A stretch of 64,000 nt of DNA from Rhodocyclaceae bacterium (GTDB lineage Bacteria > Pseudomonadota > Gammaproteobacteria > Burkholderiales > Rhodocyclaceae): the NCBI GenBank assembly GCA_016718525.1, contig JADKDD010000002.1, positions 1-64,000 of the forward strand. Reading direction: 5' to 3'. Position numbers and translations under genes: made by a program. Positions within the stretch are counted from its first letter, which is position 1; every line of letters starts with the position of its first letter. Under the pieces are notes generated by a model. The model did no database searches, was not told the DNA's origin, and saw nothing but the letters and a program-made list of their open reading frames with translations. This document shows positions 48,201 to 56,686 of the stretch, piece by piece.

Positions 48201-48313
48201 TCGGTTGCACGCGTTGTCAGGGATATCTGTTTAGCCGCCCGCTCCCGATTGACGAATTTGAGCAGTTCGCCAGACGCCGTCCTCAGGCGAACTCCACCCA
48301 GACCGGCGCATGA
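45266..48313 (+). CDS. Membrane PAS-GGDEF-EAL cyclic-di-GMP protein
   Basis: A 1015-residue protein. About six hydrophobic segments occupy residues 25-195. Three PAS domains follow (about 200-315, 322-440 and 447-565), the second and third ending in the usual VRDITERKQAQ and VADITARKKAE joints. The GGDEF domain has an intact catalytic site RLGGDEF and starts DPLTQLPNRRLLLDRL. The EAL domain has EALVRW, LKLELTES and DDFGTGYSSLSYLKKLP. All catalytic motifs look complete, so it may both make and break c-di-GMP. Its last 31 bases overlap the convergent exonuclease gene. Confidence 0.92.
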   Translation: MTETPLQQRSVEAKLLYAAYSRKPLNIFFVVASTFAVGGVLSSVFPQSVVTAWIVALLASQFLGCIEVLAFRRAKPGPEDIVRWQRIFLAQSAMSGAAWAVGPTLLIGQSAGANAAFCVGVLMSVAIVAMISVAEQRSAMIAMIGFAFLPPMFAFWLTGGAVEQRIALVLLCGMTAAITVGVFFNQSVRQLVEAQMRTDAMLNTALGAVIGVDAKGLITRWSRHAHAVFGWDRSEIIGRSFVATIIPQQRTSTEGSIFTQLLIDGDEQLQNRKLELTATRKDGTELPIELVLTSHKIAKSFEFTVFIADISERKRASAAMAESEQRFRTLMECIPEAVAVHRGGEVLYVNAATVRLLGADSVEQLIGRQLLDLVHPDFRATVAARMAAGEAVGSLTPMLEEKLLRHDGSILDTEIQGVRILYDGEPATLVTVRDITERKQAQERLLAANQALALEFDQAPLGVIDWDLDFRVVRWNPAAETIFGYSAAEAIGQNGLFIVPEPAQSAIAAVGAELLSGKGGGRSSNENIRSDGKLIQCEWYNAPLRDSRGLIVGATSLVADITARKKAEDEIQSLAFHDPLTQLPNRRLLLDRLKHAVAASTRSERHTALMFVDLDKFKTLNDQHGHDIGDMLLQEVGRRLNSCVRDVDTVARLGGDEFIVMLEALSEKREEAGIQAEAIARKILAALNAPYSLDGNSHRSSSSIGITLFSNHQGTADELLKRADLAMYQAKAAGRNTLSFFDPSLQAKLNRRLVLEAELNDAVAKGEFVLHYQAQVGKDMGLTGVEALVRWNHPHRGLVAPLDFIFIAEETGLILPLGRWVLRTACIQLAEWARRPDMAHLTIAVNVSANQLRLPLFVNEVLAIVEETGANPNRLKLELTESHFVDDMSNVVSKMAQLKSAGVALSLDDFGTGYSSLSYLKKLPLNELKIDQGFVKNILDDAIDTAIASMIVALADNMNLVVIAEGVESEAQRLHLAELGCTRCQGYLFSRPLPIDEFEQFARRRPQANSTQTGA

Positions 48314-49047
48314 TCTGACGGTCGCTCCAGCTTGCGCGGCGCCTTGTCGACCGCGCAAGCGGTGCAGTTCGACGCCAATGCTGATGACAGCAAAATATGG
48401 TCAATCCGCAGACCTTTGTTAAGCCGGAATCCCATCATCCGGTAATCCCACCACGAATAGGTCTTGGGTGCTTGTTCGAACAATCGAAACGCATCCACGA
48501 AGCCCAGACCGAGCAGCCCCTGAAATGCAGCCCGCTCGGGTTCGCTGCATAGAATTTGGTCTTTCCATGCCGCCGGGTCGTGCACATCACGATCCTCCGG
48601 AGCGATATTGAAGTCACCCAACAGCGCCAATCTTGGATGTAGTGCCAGCTCATCGCGCATCCACTCCGTGAGTGCCGCGTACCAGCGCAGCTTGTACGCG
48701 TACTTCTCCGCACCGACCTCCTGACCGTTGGGCATGTAGCCACAGATCAAGCGCGTGCCACTGATCGTCACCGCAACAATCCGTTTTTGCGGATCATCGA
48801 AATTCGGGAGGTCGAAATGCACGTCACCCATCTTGTGGCGCGCCAACCATGCCACCCCGTTATAGGTCTTTTGCCCGTTATGAACGGCGCGATACCCCGC
48901 CGCCTCAATCTCTGCGTAAGGGAACACCTTATCTTCCATCTTGGTTTCCTGCAGGCACAAGGCATCCGGCTTTTCACTTGCCAGCCAGTCGAGTACGTGC
49001 GGCAGGCGCACCTTGAGGCTATTGACATTCCATGTCGCGATTTTCAT
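48283..49047 (-). CDS. xthA: Exodeoxyribonuclease III
   Basis: A 254-residue AP endonuclease / 3'-5' exonuclease of the ExoIII family. The catalytic motifs are in order: ATWNVNSLKVR, LQETK, GDFNIAPEDRDV, RIDHILLSS and PSDHAPVWVEF. It acts in base-excision repair. Its end overlaps the convergent GGDEF-EAL gene by 31 bases, so each transcript carries antisense of the other. Confidence 0.94.
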   Translation of the reverse strand: MKIATWNVNSLKVRLPHVLDWLASEKPDALCLQETKMEDKVFPYAEIEAAGYRAVHNGQKTYNGVAWLARHKMGDVHFDLPNFDDPQKRIVAVTISGTRLICGYMPNGQEVGAEKYAYKLRWYAALTEWMRDELALHPRLALLGDFNIAPEDRDVHDPAAWKDQILCSEPERAAFQGLLGLGFVDAFRLFEQAPKTYSWWDYRMMGFRLNKGLRIDHILLSSALASNCTACAVDKAPRKLERPSDHAPVWVEFA

Positions 49048-49107
49048 TTTCTTGGTCGTTGGTTTCCAGGGAACTGTGTGATTGATTGTACCGACGCAGT
49101 GCGCTGA

Positions 49108-49947
49108 TCACTGTTTTGGCGGCAGCAAAAATGCCAGCGCATTGTGCCACCAGGCAGCATCGACCTGGTCAGCCCAGTCATTGTGCTCTGCATGCTTAAT
49201 GGTGACGAGTCTGCGCAGACCCTGACCACTTTCATAAAGTGCGATGCCGAATTGCGCGGGAACGATACTGTCTCGCTCGGCAATCACCACCATCAGCGGT
49301 TGCGTAAATTGCAGCAAGTTGGTGACACTGTTGTAGGCATCGCCGACAATCCAGCGCACCGGCAGCCACGGATAATGATGGGAAGCCACATTGCCGAGCG
49401 TATCCCAAGGCGTGATCAACATTAAGCCGAAGCTGCGATTGGGGAGTTTTACCGTAGCTGCAGCAGCTACGCCGGCACCCAGCGATTCCCCGATGACCAG
49501 CAACGGCTCGCCGTAGGTTCGCTGTGCCAATGCGATTGAATCTGCCGCATCGACAACCAGACGCTCCTCGGTTGGTGTTCCAACACGAGGACCGTAACCG
49601 GGATACTCGGCAAGAATGACACGCAGCCCCTGCGCTGTCAGGACATCCGCGTAATATCGACGGTGGTTGGCGAGACCTGCATTGCCGTGAAACACAATGG
49701 CGGTGCCACGCACGGCAATCGTGGCTGGCGGCTCGGCGATCAGGCCGCGGAATTCACCCGCAGCCGGCCATGCGGCCAGGCCGGGTTCGAGCATCTCTTT
49801 AATGCTGGCCCGCTGAGGAAAGTACAACAACTTGTCTTGCAACATGAACACTCCTGCCAGGGTAACGAAATAAATTGCCGCAAGAATCCTGACCATCCGG
49901 CGGACGTATTGCGCCACCGGTCGCCACTGGGGGTGGTTCCCAATCAT
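49108..49947 (-). CDS. Membrane-anchored alpha/beta hydrolase
   Basis: A 279-residue protein with an N-terminal membrane anchor (RILAAIYFVTLAGVFML) and the YqiA/abhydrolase-13-like features VFHGNAGLANHRRYYADVL, LAEYPGYGPRVG, nucleophile elbow LVIGESLGAG, and a late His in KHAEHNDW. Substrate unknown. It stands alone between xthA and a divergent holin-family gene. Confidence 0.82.
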   Translation of the reverse strand: MIGNHPQWRPVAQYVRRMVRILAAIYFVTLAGVFMLQDKLLYFPQRASIKEMLEPGLAAWPAAGEFRGLIAEPPATIAVRGTAIVFHGNAGLANHRRYYADVLTAQGLRVILAEYPGYGPRVGTPTEERLVVDAADSIALAQRTYGEPLLVIGESLGAGVAAAATVKLPNRSFGLMLITPWDTLGNVASHHYPWLPVRWIVGDAYNSVTNLLQFTQPLMVVIAERDSIVPAQFGIALYESGQGLRRLVTIKHAEHNDWADQVDAAWWHNALAFLLPPKQ

Positions 49948-50001
49948 CTGCCCGCCGCCTTATCATGTTGCATTGTTTTCCTCGTCCATACCGACACCGC
50001 C

Positions 50002-50409
50002 ATGGTGCAAACCTTAAATTCTTTCGCCTTCGACTGGATACTGACTGCGCTCTCGTTATGGATCGCCAGTCACGTTTTCCGTGGCATTAGATTCGGCAGC
50101 TCCGGTGCAGTCATCATTGCAGCGCTGTTGCTTGGCTTCGCCAATGCATTGGTCCGTCCGGTATTGATTTTATTGACATTGCCACTGACGCTTGTGACGC
50201 TGGGTTTCTTCCTCCTGGTGATCAATGCGCTGATGATTTTGCTGGTGGCAAAGTTGGTCAAAGGCTTTAAGGTGACCGGCTTTTGGACGGCATTTTTCGC
50301 CAGCATTTTTGTTTCGCTACTGAGCATGGTACTGGCCTCCATACTTGGTGACACCTTTGGCACACCGCCACCGCCGATGCTGCCGTCCGGCGGCGGGACA
50401 TGGCTGTAA
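50002..50409 (+). CDS. Phage holin superfamily IV membrane protein
   Basis: A 135-residue protein with four membrane segments of the mycobacterial-type phage-holin superfamily IV (DUF360-like). Sections LLLGFANALVRPVLILLTLPLTLVTLGF and LVAKLVKGFKVTGFW are diagnostic, and the tail is Pro/Gly-rich. The ATG at 50002 begins the conserved domain. The open frame upstream is antisense to the hydrolase. Widespread in proteobacteria and not evidence of a prophage. Confidence 0.85.
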   Translation: MVQTLNSFAFDWILTALSLWIASHVFRGIRFGSSGAVIIAALLLGFANALVRPVLILLTLPLTLVTLGFFLLVINALMILLVAKLVKGFKVTGFWTAFFASIFVSLLSMVLASILGDTFGTPPPPMLPSGGGTWL

Positions 50410-50493
50410 CTCGCTACCGAACGCAGCGCCGGACTTCGGCAAAGCGGAGGCGCAGCGAGACAGGATCCATCACGCTTTATTGACGAGAATCAA

Positions 50494-50988
50494 ATGTCGA
50501 CGCGCTTAATCCCGATGAGTCAATCAAGCTTTGAGCGTTATCGCGAAGCAGCGATTATTGCGTACGCCGACGAGAACATCACCGCCGGGCGTTGGCCGGC
50601 AGAAGGCGCACTGGAACGTTCACGGCTTGACTATGCCGCACTACTGCCGGAGGGACTGGCCACACCCGATAATTTTCTTCACGAGATCCATGCCGAAGTA
50701 AGGAGCACTGGGGCAGAACCGAGTATTCAGGTAGGCTACCTTTGGTTCGCCGTCGTGACGAGGAACGGGTTACGTAGTGGCTATGTTTATGACCTTGAGG
50801 TTTACCCCGAGTTTCGCCGCCAGGGACACGCTGCGGCGGCCTTTGCTGCGATGGAAGTGCTGGCGCGCAACATGGGTTTGTCCAGCATCGGACTACATGT
50901 ATTCGCCAACAATCCCGGAGCACAAAATCTGTACGGCAAACTTGGCTACAGCGTTACTGGGATCAACATGATCAAACACCTGGCATGA
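50494..50988 (+). CDS. GNAT-family N-acetyltransferase
   Basis: A 164-residue acetyltransferase with acetyl-CoA-binding motif in RRQGHAAAAFAAMEVLARN and the ending NNPGAQNLYGKLGYSVTG. Substrate unknown. It overlaps, by four bases in frame track only, a longer upstream extension of the next gene, whose true start is 40 bases further on. Confidence 0.85.
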   Translation: MSTRLIPMSQSSFERYREAAIIAYADENITAGRWPAEGALERSRLDYAALLPEGLATPDNFLHEIHAEVRSTGAEPSIQVGYLWFAVVTRNGLRSGYVYDLEVYPEFRRQGHAAAAFAAMEVLARNMGLSSIGLHVFANNPGAQNLYGKLGYSVTGINMIKHLA

Positions 50989-51029
50989 AGGCAGGTTTGC
51001 CTCGCATCCCAATCACAGGAGAATTCATC

Positions 51030-51509
51030 ATGCACCGCATTTCGTTTTGGCTCGGAATCATCGCCCTGATGTTTTCAGGATGCGCAATTGCCGCGGCGCA
51101 ATTTAGTGCCGAGGACCTCAAACAACAGGTCGCGGATACCGAGCGAGCTTTCGCCAAAACCATGGCCGACCGGAATCATGCGGCTTTTGCGACATACATC
51201 GCCGACGACGCCATTTTCTTTGCCGGCAAACGCCCCCTGCGCGGACGCGAGGAAATCGTGAAGGAGTGGAAGCCGTTTTATGATGAAGCCACACCGCCCT
51301 TCTCCTGGGCGCCGGAGAGCGTCGAAGTACTAGCGTCGGGCAATCTGGCGCTAAGCACCGGACCGGTGAAATCTCCCGAGGGCAAGGAGGTTGCGACCTT
51401 TACGTCCATATGGCGATTGGATGCATCGGGAAAATGGAAAATTATTTTCGACAAAGGCAACAATGCCTGCAATTGCACTGTGCCACCTAAATCTCCGGTA
51501 ACGCAATGA
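51030..51509 (+). CDS. Secreted DUF4440 / SnoaL-like protein
   Basis: A 159-residue protein with a signal peptide (FWLGIIALMFSGCAIAAAQ) and a nuclear-transport-factor-2-like domain, as in SgcJ/EcaC proteins: MADRNHAAFATYIADDAIFF and RGREEIVKEWKPFYDE. The GC in the signal could be a lipobox, but Phe at -3 makes this doubtful. Enzymatic activity is unknown. The ATG at 51030 has AGGAGAA upstream. Its stop overlaps the next start as ATGA. Confidence 0.8.
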   Translation: MHRISFWLGIIALMFSGCAIAAAQFSAEDLKQQVADTERAFAKTMADRNHAAFATYIADDAIFFAGKRPLRGREEIVKEWKPFYDEATPPFSWAPESVEVLASGNLALSTGPVKSPEGKEVATFTSIWRLDASGKWKIIFDKGNNACNCTVPPKSPVTQ

Positions 51510-52009
51510 AGCGGCGCATCTACCTTCGCGTCCCGACCAAAGCGGACGAACGTGAGTTCGTTGCAGCTGCAAAGGCCAGTCGAGCCTTGCACGGAAGGTG
51601 GATAGATGCGCCGGATACGACAGAAAAATTTCATGCCTATATTGAGCGGATCAAAACCGGCAATGTCGTTCCATTGCTGGTTTGTGAAGAAGCGAGCAAA
51701 AGCATAGTCGGCGTATTCAACATTTCCAACGCCATCATGGGTTCATTTCGCAGTGCCTACCTTGGCTATTACACATTTACCGGTTTTGAGCGCCAGGGCC
51801 TGATGCGCGAGGGATTGCGCGCAGTGGTCAAACATGCGTTCGGTCAGATGAAACTTCATCGTCTGGAAGCCAATATTCAACCGCAGAATATTGCATCGAT
51901 TGCGCTGGTACGTTCAGCCGGCTTCAAGCTTGAAGGCTACTCACCGAAGTACCTGAAGATTTTCGGGCGCTGGCGCGATCATGAGCGTTGGGCGATCGTG
52001 GCGGATTGA
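51506..52009 (+). CDS. RimJ/RimL-type GNAT acetyltransferase
   Basis: A 167-residue acetyltransferase of the ribosomal-protein type, with the motif GFERQGLMREGLRAVVKHAF and ANIQPQNIASIALVRSAGFK. The substrate is probably a protein N-terminus or small molecule. It overlaps the preceding gene by four bases, so the two are likely cotranscribed. Confidence 0.85.
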   Translation: MKRRIYLRVPTKADEREFVAAAKASRALHGRWIDAPDTTEKFHAYIERIKTGNVVPLLVCEEASKSIVGVFNISNAIMGSFRSAYLGYYTFTGFERQGLMREGLRAVVKHAFGQMKLHRLEANIQPQNIASIALVRSAGFKLEGYSPKYLKIFGRWRDHERWAIVAD

Positions 52010-52102
52010 TACCGCTGCTGGGATAACATGGGGCGTGCGGCAGATCAACGGGCCAGACGATTACCACCGCGAACTCGATCAAAATTACTTCCGGAGAACC
52101 TC

Positions 52103-53053
52103 ATGCAACTCGATGCACACGCCAAAGCACTACTCGAAGAACTCGCTGCACAAGGCATGAAAGGCTTTGAAGAAATGACAGTGGCCGAAGCACGTGAAAC
52201 AGCCTATGCCTTTGTCGGTTTGCAGGGCGACGCCGAAGCAGTGGCAAATGTCTCCGACGAGTCTGTCCCCGTTGCCGGCGGTGAAATTCCGGTGAGAATT
52301 TATCGCCCGGCAGGAGCCGGGCCGCACCCGGTGGTAGTTTATTTCCATGGTGGCGGATTTGTTTTCGGTGACTTGGAGGTGGTCGATAAGGTTTGCCGCA
52401 GCTTAAGCAATGCAAGTGGCGCTGCTGTCGTTTCAGTTGGCTACCGGATGGCGCCCGAATTCCGCTTCCCTGTCGCTCCCGAGGACTGCTACGCTGCAAC
52501 CTGCTGGACGGTGGAAAATGCAGCCCGCCTCGGCTTTGATCCGAATCGCCTCGCCGTCTGTGGTGACAGCGCCGGCGGAAACTTGGCGACCGTGGTTGCA
52601 ATGATGGCGCGTAATCGCAGCGCTCCGAAAATTGTCTATCAGTTGCTGATTTACCCCGTCACCGATGCGGTAACCGACAGCAGCGGTAAATTTCCATCAC
52701 GCGTTGAAAACAAGGAAGGCTATCTGCTGACCAGTGCCGCCATGGAATGGTTTTTTAGTCACTATTTTTCCAACCCAAGCGACGCCGAAAATGTCTTTGC
52801 GTCCCCGCTGCGCGGCAAGCTTGCAGGGCTGCCGCCAGCCACCGTGATTACCGCCGGCTTCGATCCGCTGCGCGATGAAGGGGATGCGTATGCCAAAGCA
52901 CTGCGCCAAGCAGGTGTCGCAGTTGAACACCTGCCCAACCCGTCAATGATTCACGGATTTATGTGGCTGATGGGTGCCATCGGGCATACCCGCAGCGTAT
53001 TCGACCAGGCCGGAAATCACTTACGGCGCGCTTTCGGAATCGACCTGCGCTAG
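52103..53053 (+). CDS. Hormone-sensitive-lipase-family esterase
   Basis: A 316-residue alpha/beta hydrolase with the oxyanion motif HGGGFVFGD, nucleophile GDSAGGNLATV, Asp in AGFDPLRDEGD and His in IHGFMWLMG. Active on short-chain esters in the family. The ATG at 52103 has GGAG upstream. The longer frame from 52028 has an Arg-rich start with no support. Confidence 0.87.
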   Translation: MQLDAHAKALLEELAAQGMKGFEEMTVAEARETAYAFVGLQGDAEAVANVSDESVPVAGGEIPVRIYRPAGAGPHPVVVYFHGGGFVFGDLEVVDKVCRSLSNASGAAVVSVGYRMAPEFRFPVAPEDCYAATCWTVENAARLGFDPNRLAVCGDSAGGNLATVVAMMARNRSAPKIVYQLLIYPVTDAVTDSSGKFPSRVENKEGYLLTSAAMEWFFSHYFSNPSDAENVFASPLRGKLAGLPPATVITAGFDPLRDEGDAYAKALRQAGVAVEHLPNPSMIHGFMWLMGAIGHTRSVFDQAGNHLRRAFGIDLR

Positions 53054-53073
53054 ATCGAGCTTTCCAAGCCTGA

Positions 53074-53093
53074 GCTGACACTTGAGTGTCAGC
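53074..53093. terminator. Hairpin between convergent esterase and carboxypeptidase genes
   Basis: GCTGACAC and GTGTCAGC form an eight-base stem around TTGA. It overlaps the stop of the carboxypeptidase gene and lies 20 bases after the esterase stop. No T-run is present, so if it ends transcription it does so weakly, possibly for both directions. Confidence 0.5.
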
Positions 53094-54579
53094 CCAAATA
53101 ACGCTGCTCCAGATGCCGGCGCAGGTGGATCGGATTGAGTGGCTCGCCGCTCGCCCGAATTGCCAGTTCGGCAGTTTCCCAACGGCTCGCTTGCAGCCAG
53201 ATGTTTTCGCGCAACCAGCTGAATACCGGTGAAAAATCGCCGTTGGCAATATGCGTGTCCAGATCAGGAACGGCGCGACGAATGGTCGCGAACCATTGTG
53301 CGGCATACATCGCACCCAGCGTGTAGCTGGGAAAGTAGCCGAATGATCCATCCGTCCAATGTACATCCTGCATACAGCCGTTGGTGTAGTTGCCGGCGGT
53401 ATCAACGCCTAACAGTGACTGCATTTTTTCCGCCCACAACGCCGGAATATCTTCAGCCTCAATCTCACCTTCAATCAGGGCGCGTTCAATTTCAAATCGC
53501 AGAATGATGTGAGCCGGATAGGTCACCTCGTCCGCTTCAACGCGAATGAAACCAGGTTTCACACGAGTCATCAGTCGATGCAAATTGCCTGCCTCGAAAG
53601 CAGGTTGATCGCCGAGATGGCGAGCCACCATCGGCGCCAGCAATCCGATGAATCCTCGACTGCGGGCCAGCTGCATCTCATACGACAGACTCTGACTCTC
53701 GTGGACGCCAAATGAGCGCGCCTGGCCAATTGGCATACCCAACCACTCACGCGGAAGGTTCTGTTCGAACCGGGCATGACCGGTTTCATGGATGGTGCCC
53801 ATCAGACTTTGCACAAATTCATCAGCGCGGTAACGCGTGGTCAGGCGCACGTCTTCCGGTACCCCGCCACTGAAGGGATGCGCACTCTCATCAAGACGCC
53901 CGGCGTCGAAATTGAAGTCCAGCAGCCTCATGACGTCCTGACACAAGGCACGTTGATTGACAATGGGAAACGGTCCGGTCGGCATAACGACCTTTTCATT
54001 TACCTGACGCGCCGCTACCCGGATGACGAGATCCGGCAGCCAGGTTTTGATTTCGGCAAAAATACGCTCGAGTTCGGCCCCGCGCATCCCCGGCTCGTAG
54101 AGATCGACAAGCGCATCGTATCGCGACAAACCGCTATCGGCAGCCAGCAGCTGTGCTTCTTCCCGCGCCAGCTTAAGTACCGGGCGAAAGTTCTCCAGAA
54201 ATCCGCTCCAGTCGTTGGCTGCTCGTTGCGTCCGCCAGGCATGCTCACATTTCGCACCGGCCAGGCTCTTGGCTTCGACCAGTGCTTCCGGCAATGCATT
54301 GGCGTGGCGCCAGTCACGTTGCATTTCACGTAAATTGGCGCGCTCAAAGTCGTTCAGATCTTCATCCGCCGCTGCACGCAACCATCCGGCCAGCTTTGCA
54401 TCGGTGCGCAGTCGATGTATTAACGCGCCCAATTCCGCCTCAGCTTCTGCCCGCGCGTGATTACCGGCAGGCGGCATCATTGCATTACGGTCCCAACTCA
54501 CAATCGAAGCAACATGGCCAAAACGATGCAGACGCAAATGCACCTGGCAGAGTTCAGCATAAGCGGAATTGGATTTCAT
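53089..54579 (-). CDS. M32-family carboxypeptidase
   Basis: A 496-residue zinc carboxypeptidase of the Taq carboxypeptidase group. The zinc motif is GTIHETGHARFEQ, with the family sections HPFSGGVPEDVRLTTRYR and NIWLQASRWETAEL. The ATG at 54579 begins KSNSAYAELCQVHLRLH, where the family starts. It lies alone, antisense to its neighbours' ends. Confidence 0.92.
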   Translation of the reverse strand: MKSNSAYAELCQVHLRLHRFGHVASIVSWDRNAMMPPAGNHARAEAEAELGALIHRLRTDAKLAGWLRAAADEDLNDFERANLREMQRDWRHANALPEALVEAKSLAGAKCEHAWRTQRAANDWSGFLENFRPVLKLAREEAQLLAADSGLSRYDALVDLYEPGMRGAELERIFAEIKTWLPDLVIRVAARQVNEKVVMPTGPFPIVNQRALCQDVMRLLDFNFDAGRLDESAHPFSGGVPEDVRLTTRYRADEFVQSLMGTIHETGHARFEQNLPREWLGMPIGQARSFGVHESQSLSYEMQLARSRGFIGLLAPMVARHLGDQPAFEAGNLHRLMTRVKPGFIRVEADEVTYPAHIILRFEIERALIEGEIEAEDIPALWAEKMQSLLGVDTAGNYTNGCMQDVHWTDGSFGYFPSYTLGAMYAAQWFATIRRAVPDLDTHIANGDFSPVFSWLRENIWLQASRWETAELAIRASGEPLNPIHLRRHLEQRYLG

Positions 54580-54673
54580 ATTGAGGACCGTTTGCGATGA
54601 TGTTGCGATTTTAGGCCGACTGATCAAGGGCTAATTCTGTTTCGTCAGTCACAGGAATCACCTTGACTCCCTG

Positions 54674-55456
54674 CTACATCTGGCGGAACAAGTGGAGATA
54701 ACTGCGACTGACCGGCAATGTTTCTTTTCGTCCGGTCAAATGCACGTCGCCGGTTTCGTTGGGGCCGTGCGTTACGTGACTGACGAAGTGCAAATTAACG
54801 ATTGTCGACCGATGTATCTGTACAAACTGCTGCGGATCGAGTTCGTCGGCCAGTTCCCGAATTGTTCGCCGGATCAGGGCCTCACCGCCCTGCCACACCA
54901 CCAAGGTGTATTTGGCGTCCGCACGCAGATAAAAAATCTGCGTCACCGGAATCAGTCGCACTGCAGTGCCAACCGAGGCCTTGATCCAACTAAGGAATTT
55001 CTGCGGCGCTTGTTGCTCGCGGATTTCTCTTGCCAGTTTTTCAAGCACCGCTTCGAGCCAGTCATCCCCCGGAATGACTCCCGTGCTCTCACTATTGGCG
55101 CTATGCCGCAGACGTCTGACCGTATCACCGAGGCGATCCTCATCAAACGGCTTCACCACATAATCAATCGCACCTTGACGGAAAGCCTCGGCGGCGTAAT
55201 TCTCATGCGCCGTGACAAACACGATTTTTGCGCGGCGACCGATGCAACGCCCCGCCTCAATGCCATTCATCCCGGGCATATGTACATCCAGAAAAACGAT
55301 ATCCGGCGCGTGCTGATCAAACATCTCAACCGCTTCACGCCCGTTCCGAGCCTCAGCAACGATATCAAGTTCGGGCCAAAGTCTGGCGAGTGCCGTAATC
55401 AATCGCTCGCGCAACAAGGGCTCGTCGTCGGCAACCAGGGCAGTTGGATTTGGCAT
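54674..55456 (-). CDS. LytTR-type DNA-binding response regulator
   Basis: A 260-residue regulator: a receiver domain with phosphoacceptor Asp in DIVFLDVHMPGMNGIEA and switch Lys in YVVKPFDED, followed by a LytTR domain with FLRADAKYTLV and EFVQIHRSTIVNLHFV-like sequence (QFVQIHRSTIVNLHFVSHV). It overlaps the kinase stop by a few bases and regulates unknown targets. Confidence 0.9.
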   Translation of the reverse strand: MPNPTALVADDEPLLRERLITALARLWPELDIVAEARNGREAVEMFDQHAPDIVFLDVHMPGMNGIEAGRCIGRRAKIVFVTAHENYAAEAFRQGAIDYVVKPFDEDRLGDTVRRLRHSANSESTGVIPGDDWLEAVLEKLAREIREQQAPQKFLSWIKASVGTAVRLIPVTQIFYLRADAKYTLVVWQGGEALIRRTIRELADELDPQQFVQIHRSTIVNLHFVSHVTHGPNETGDVHLTGRKETLPVSRSYLHLFRQM

Positions 55457-55457
55457 C

Positions 55458-56534
55458 TCAGTGCGTCCCGGCAAACTGCAGCTCGGCACGCAGGCCATGT
55501 GGACTTTGCTCGGTCATGGTCAGGGTCGCTTGTTCGCCATAAAAACCCTGCAGGCGTTGTTGCAGATTGGACAAGCCTGTCCCCGGCACGGCCATTTCAC
55601 TCATCCCGATACCGGTGTCGGCAACGATGACCCGTATCGTCGCGCCATCACGATGCGCACTGACATTGATCGAGCCCCCGATTTCGCTTGGGTCGATGCC
55701 ATGCCGCACCGAATTCTCGACCAGGGTCAGCAAAGCCATCGCGGGAAATCTGATTGCCGAAAGATCGGCTGGAATGTTGATGGAAAACTGCAGGCGATCC
55801 GGCATCCTCATCAACATCAGCTCCAGATACGAGCGCACCAATTTTTCCTCGTTGCCCAAAGTGGCTGTGTCCTGATGCAACTGCGGCATCGCGGCGCGAA
55901 GGTATGCGATCAGACTCTTGAACACCGGGACTGCACGGGGCGATCCACTTTCGATCAAAGTTTGCACATTGGCCAGCGTATTGAACAGAAAATGCGGCTC
56001 GATTTGCGCCTGTAGCAGACTCAAGCGCGCATCGGCCGCCTGCCGTTTCAGCGTTTCCCTTTCCAGCGCAAATTGCAGTTCCTGCGCCAGCGCCTGTGCA
56101 TCGCGTTCCCGGTACAAGGCGCCGAGCGCCAATAACAGTCCGATAAACAGCGAACTGCCGGTGAGGAAGAAAAAACCGGAGACGCGTGCCTCAGAATTGA
56201 AAAACTCGGAAAGGTCGCCATTGACCTTCAACAAATAAACCGCCAGGGTCGCTATCGGGGCAGCGACGCCAACCGCCAGCACCTGCGTTACCCAGCGTGG
56301 CAGCCAACGCGGATGCCAAATGCCGGCTACGGTAAATGCCACCAGCAAGGTCATGCCGACAAACACGCTACGTCCCAACAGCTCAATAAACGGAGTCAGA
56401 AAAATCGGATTGAGCAGCAAGGTGATTGCTATTGCAGCACCGAAGGTGATCCCTACGCGTTTGAGCGTCAGCTCAATCGCGACCTGTGCCCAGCGACTCG
56501 TACCCGGTTTTGCGATGACGGTTTTTGTTCCCAT
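55458..56534 (-). CDS. LytS-type sensor histidine kinase
   Basis: A 358-residue kinase with about five hydrophobic segments in its first 150 residues, then the His_kinase domain with phosphoacceptor in LQAQIEPHFLFNTLANVQTL and the ATPase motifs VENSVRHGIDPSE and VADTGIGMSE. It ends next to the LytTR regulator start (TGA/ATG) as a coupled pair. The signal sensed is unknown. Confidence 0.9.
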   Translation of the reverse strand: MGTKTVIAKPGTSRWAQVAIELTLKRVGITFGAAIAITLLLNPIFLTPFIELLGRSVFVGMTLLVAFTVAGIWHPRWLPRWVTQVLAVGVAAPIATLAVYLLKVNGDLSEFFNSEARVSGFFFLTGSSLFIGLLLALGALYRERDAQALAQELQFALERETLKRQAADARLSLLQAQIEPHFLFNTLANVQTLIESGSPRAVPVFKSLIAYLRAAMPQLHQDTATLGNEEKLVRSYLELMLMRMPDRLQFSINIPADLSAIRFPAMALLTLVENSVRHGIDPSEIGGSINVSAHRDGATIRVIVADTGIGMSEMAVPGTGLSNLQQRLQGFYGEQATLTMTEQSPHGLRAELQFAGTH

Positions 56535-56686
56535 GACGCCACAGTAACGGGGCTGCCAATAGTGGTCAAGGTTTTGCCCGAAGGAAATGGACAGGATGCG
56601 GTTTTACTGGTTCGAGTGACGAAGATTTTCAAATCAACTGCGTCACCAAGGCTACAATTTCCAATCCGCGTCAACCCATCAAACGC

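Noticed and set aside
50002..50409. The phage-holin-family gene as a sign of a prophage
   Set aside because: This superfamily is a common chromosomal membrane protein. No capsid, tail, lysis or integrase genes are near it.
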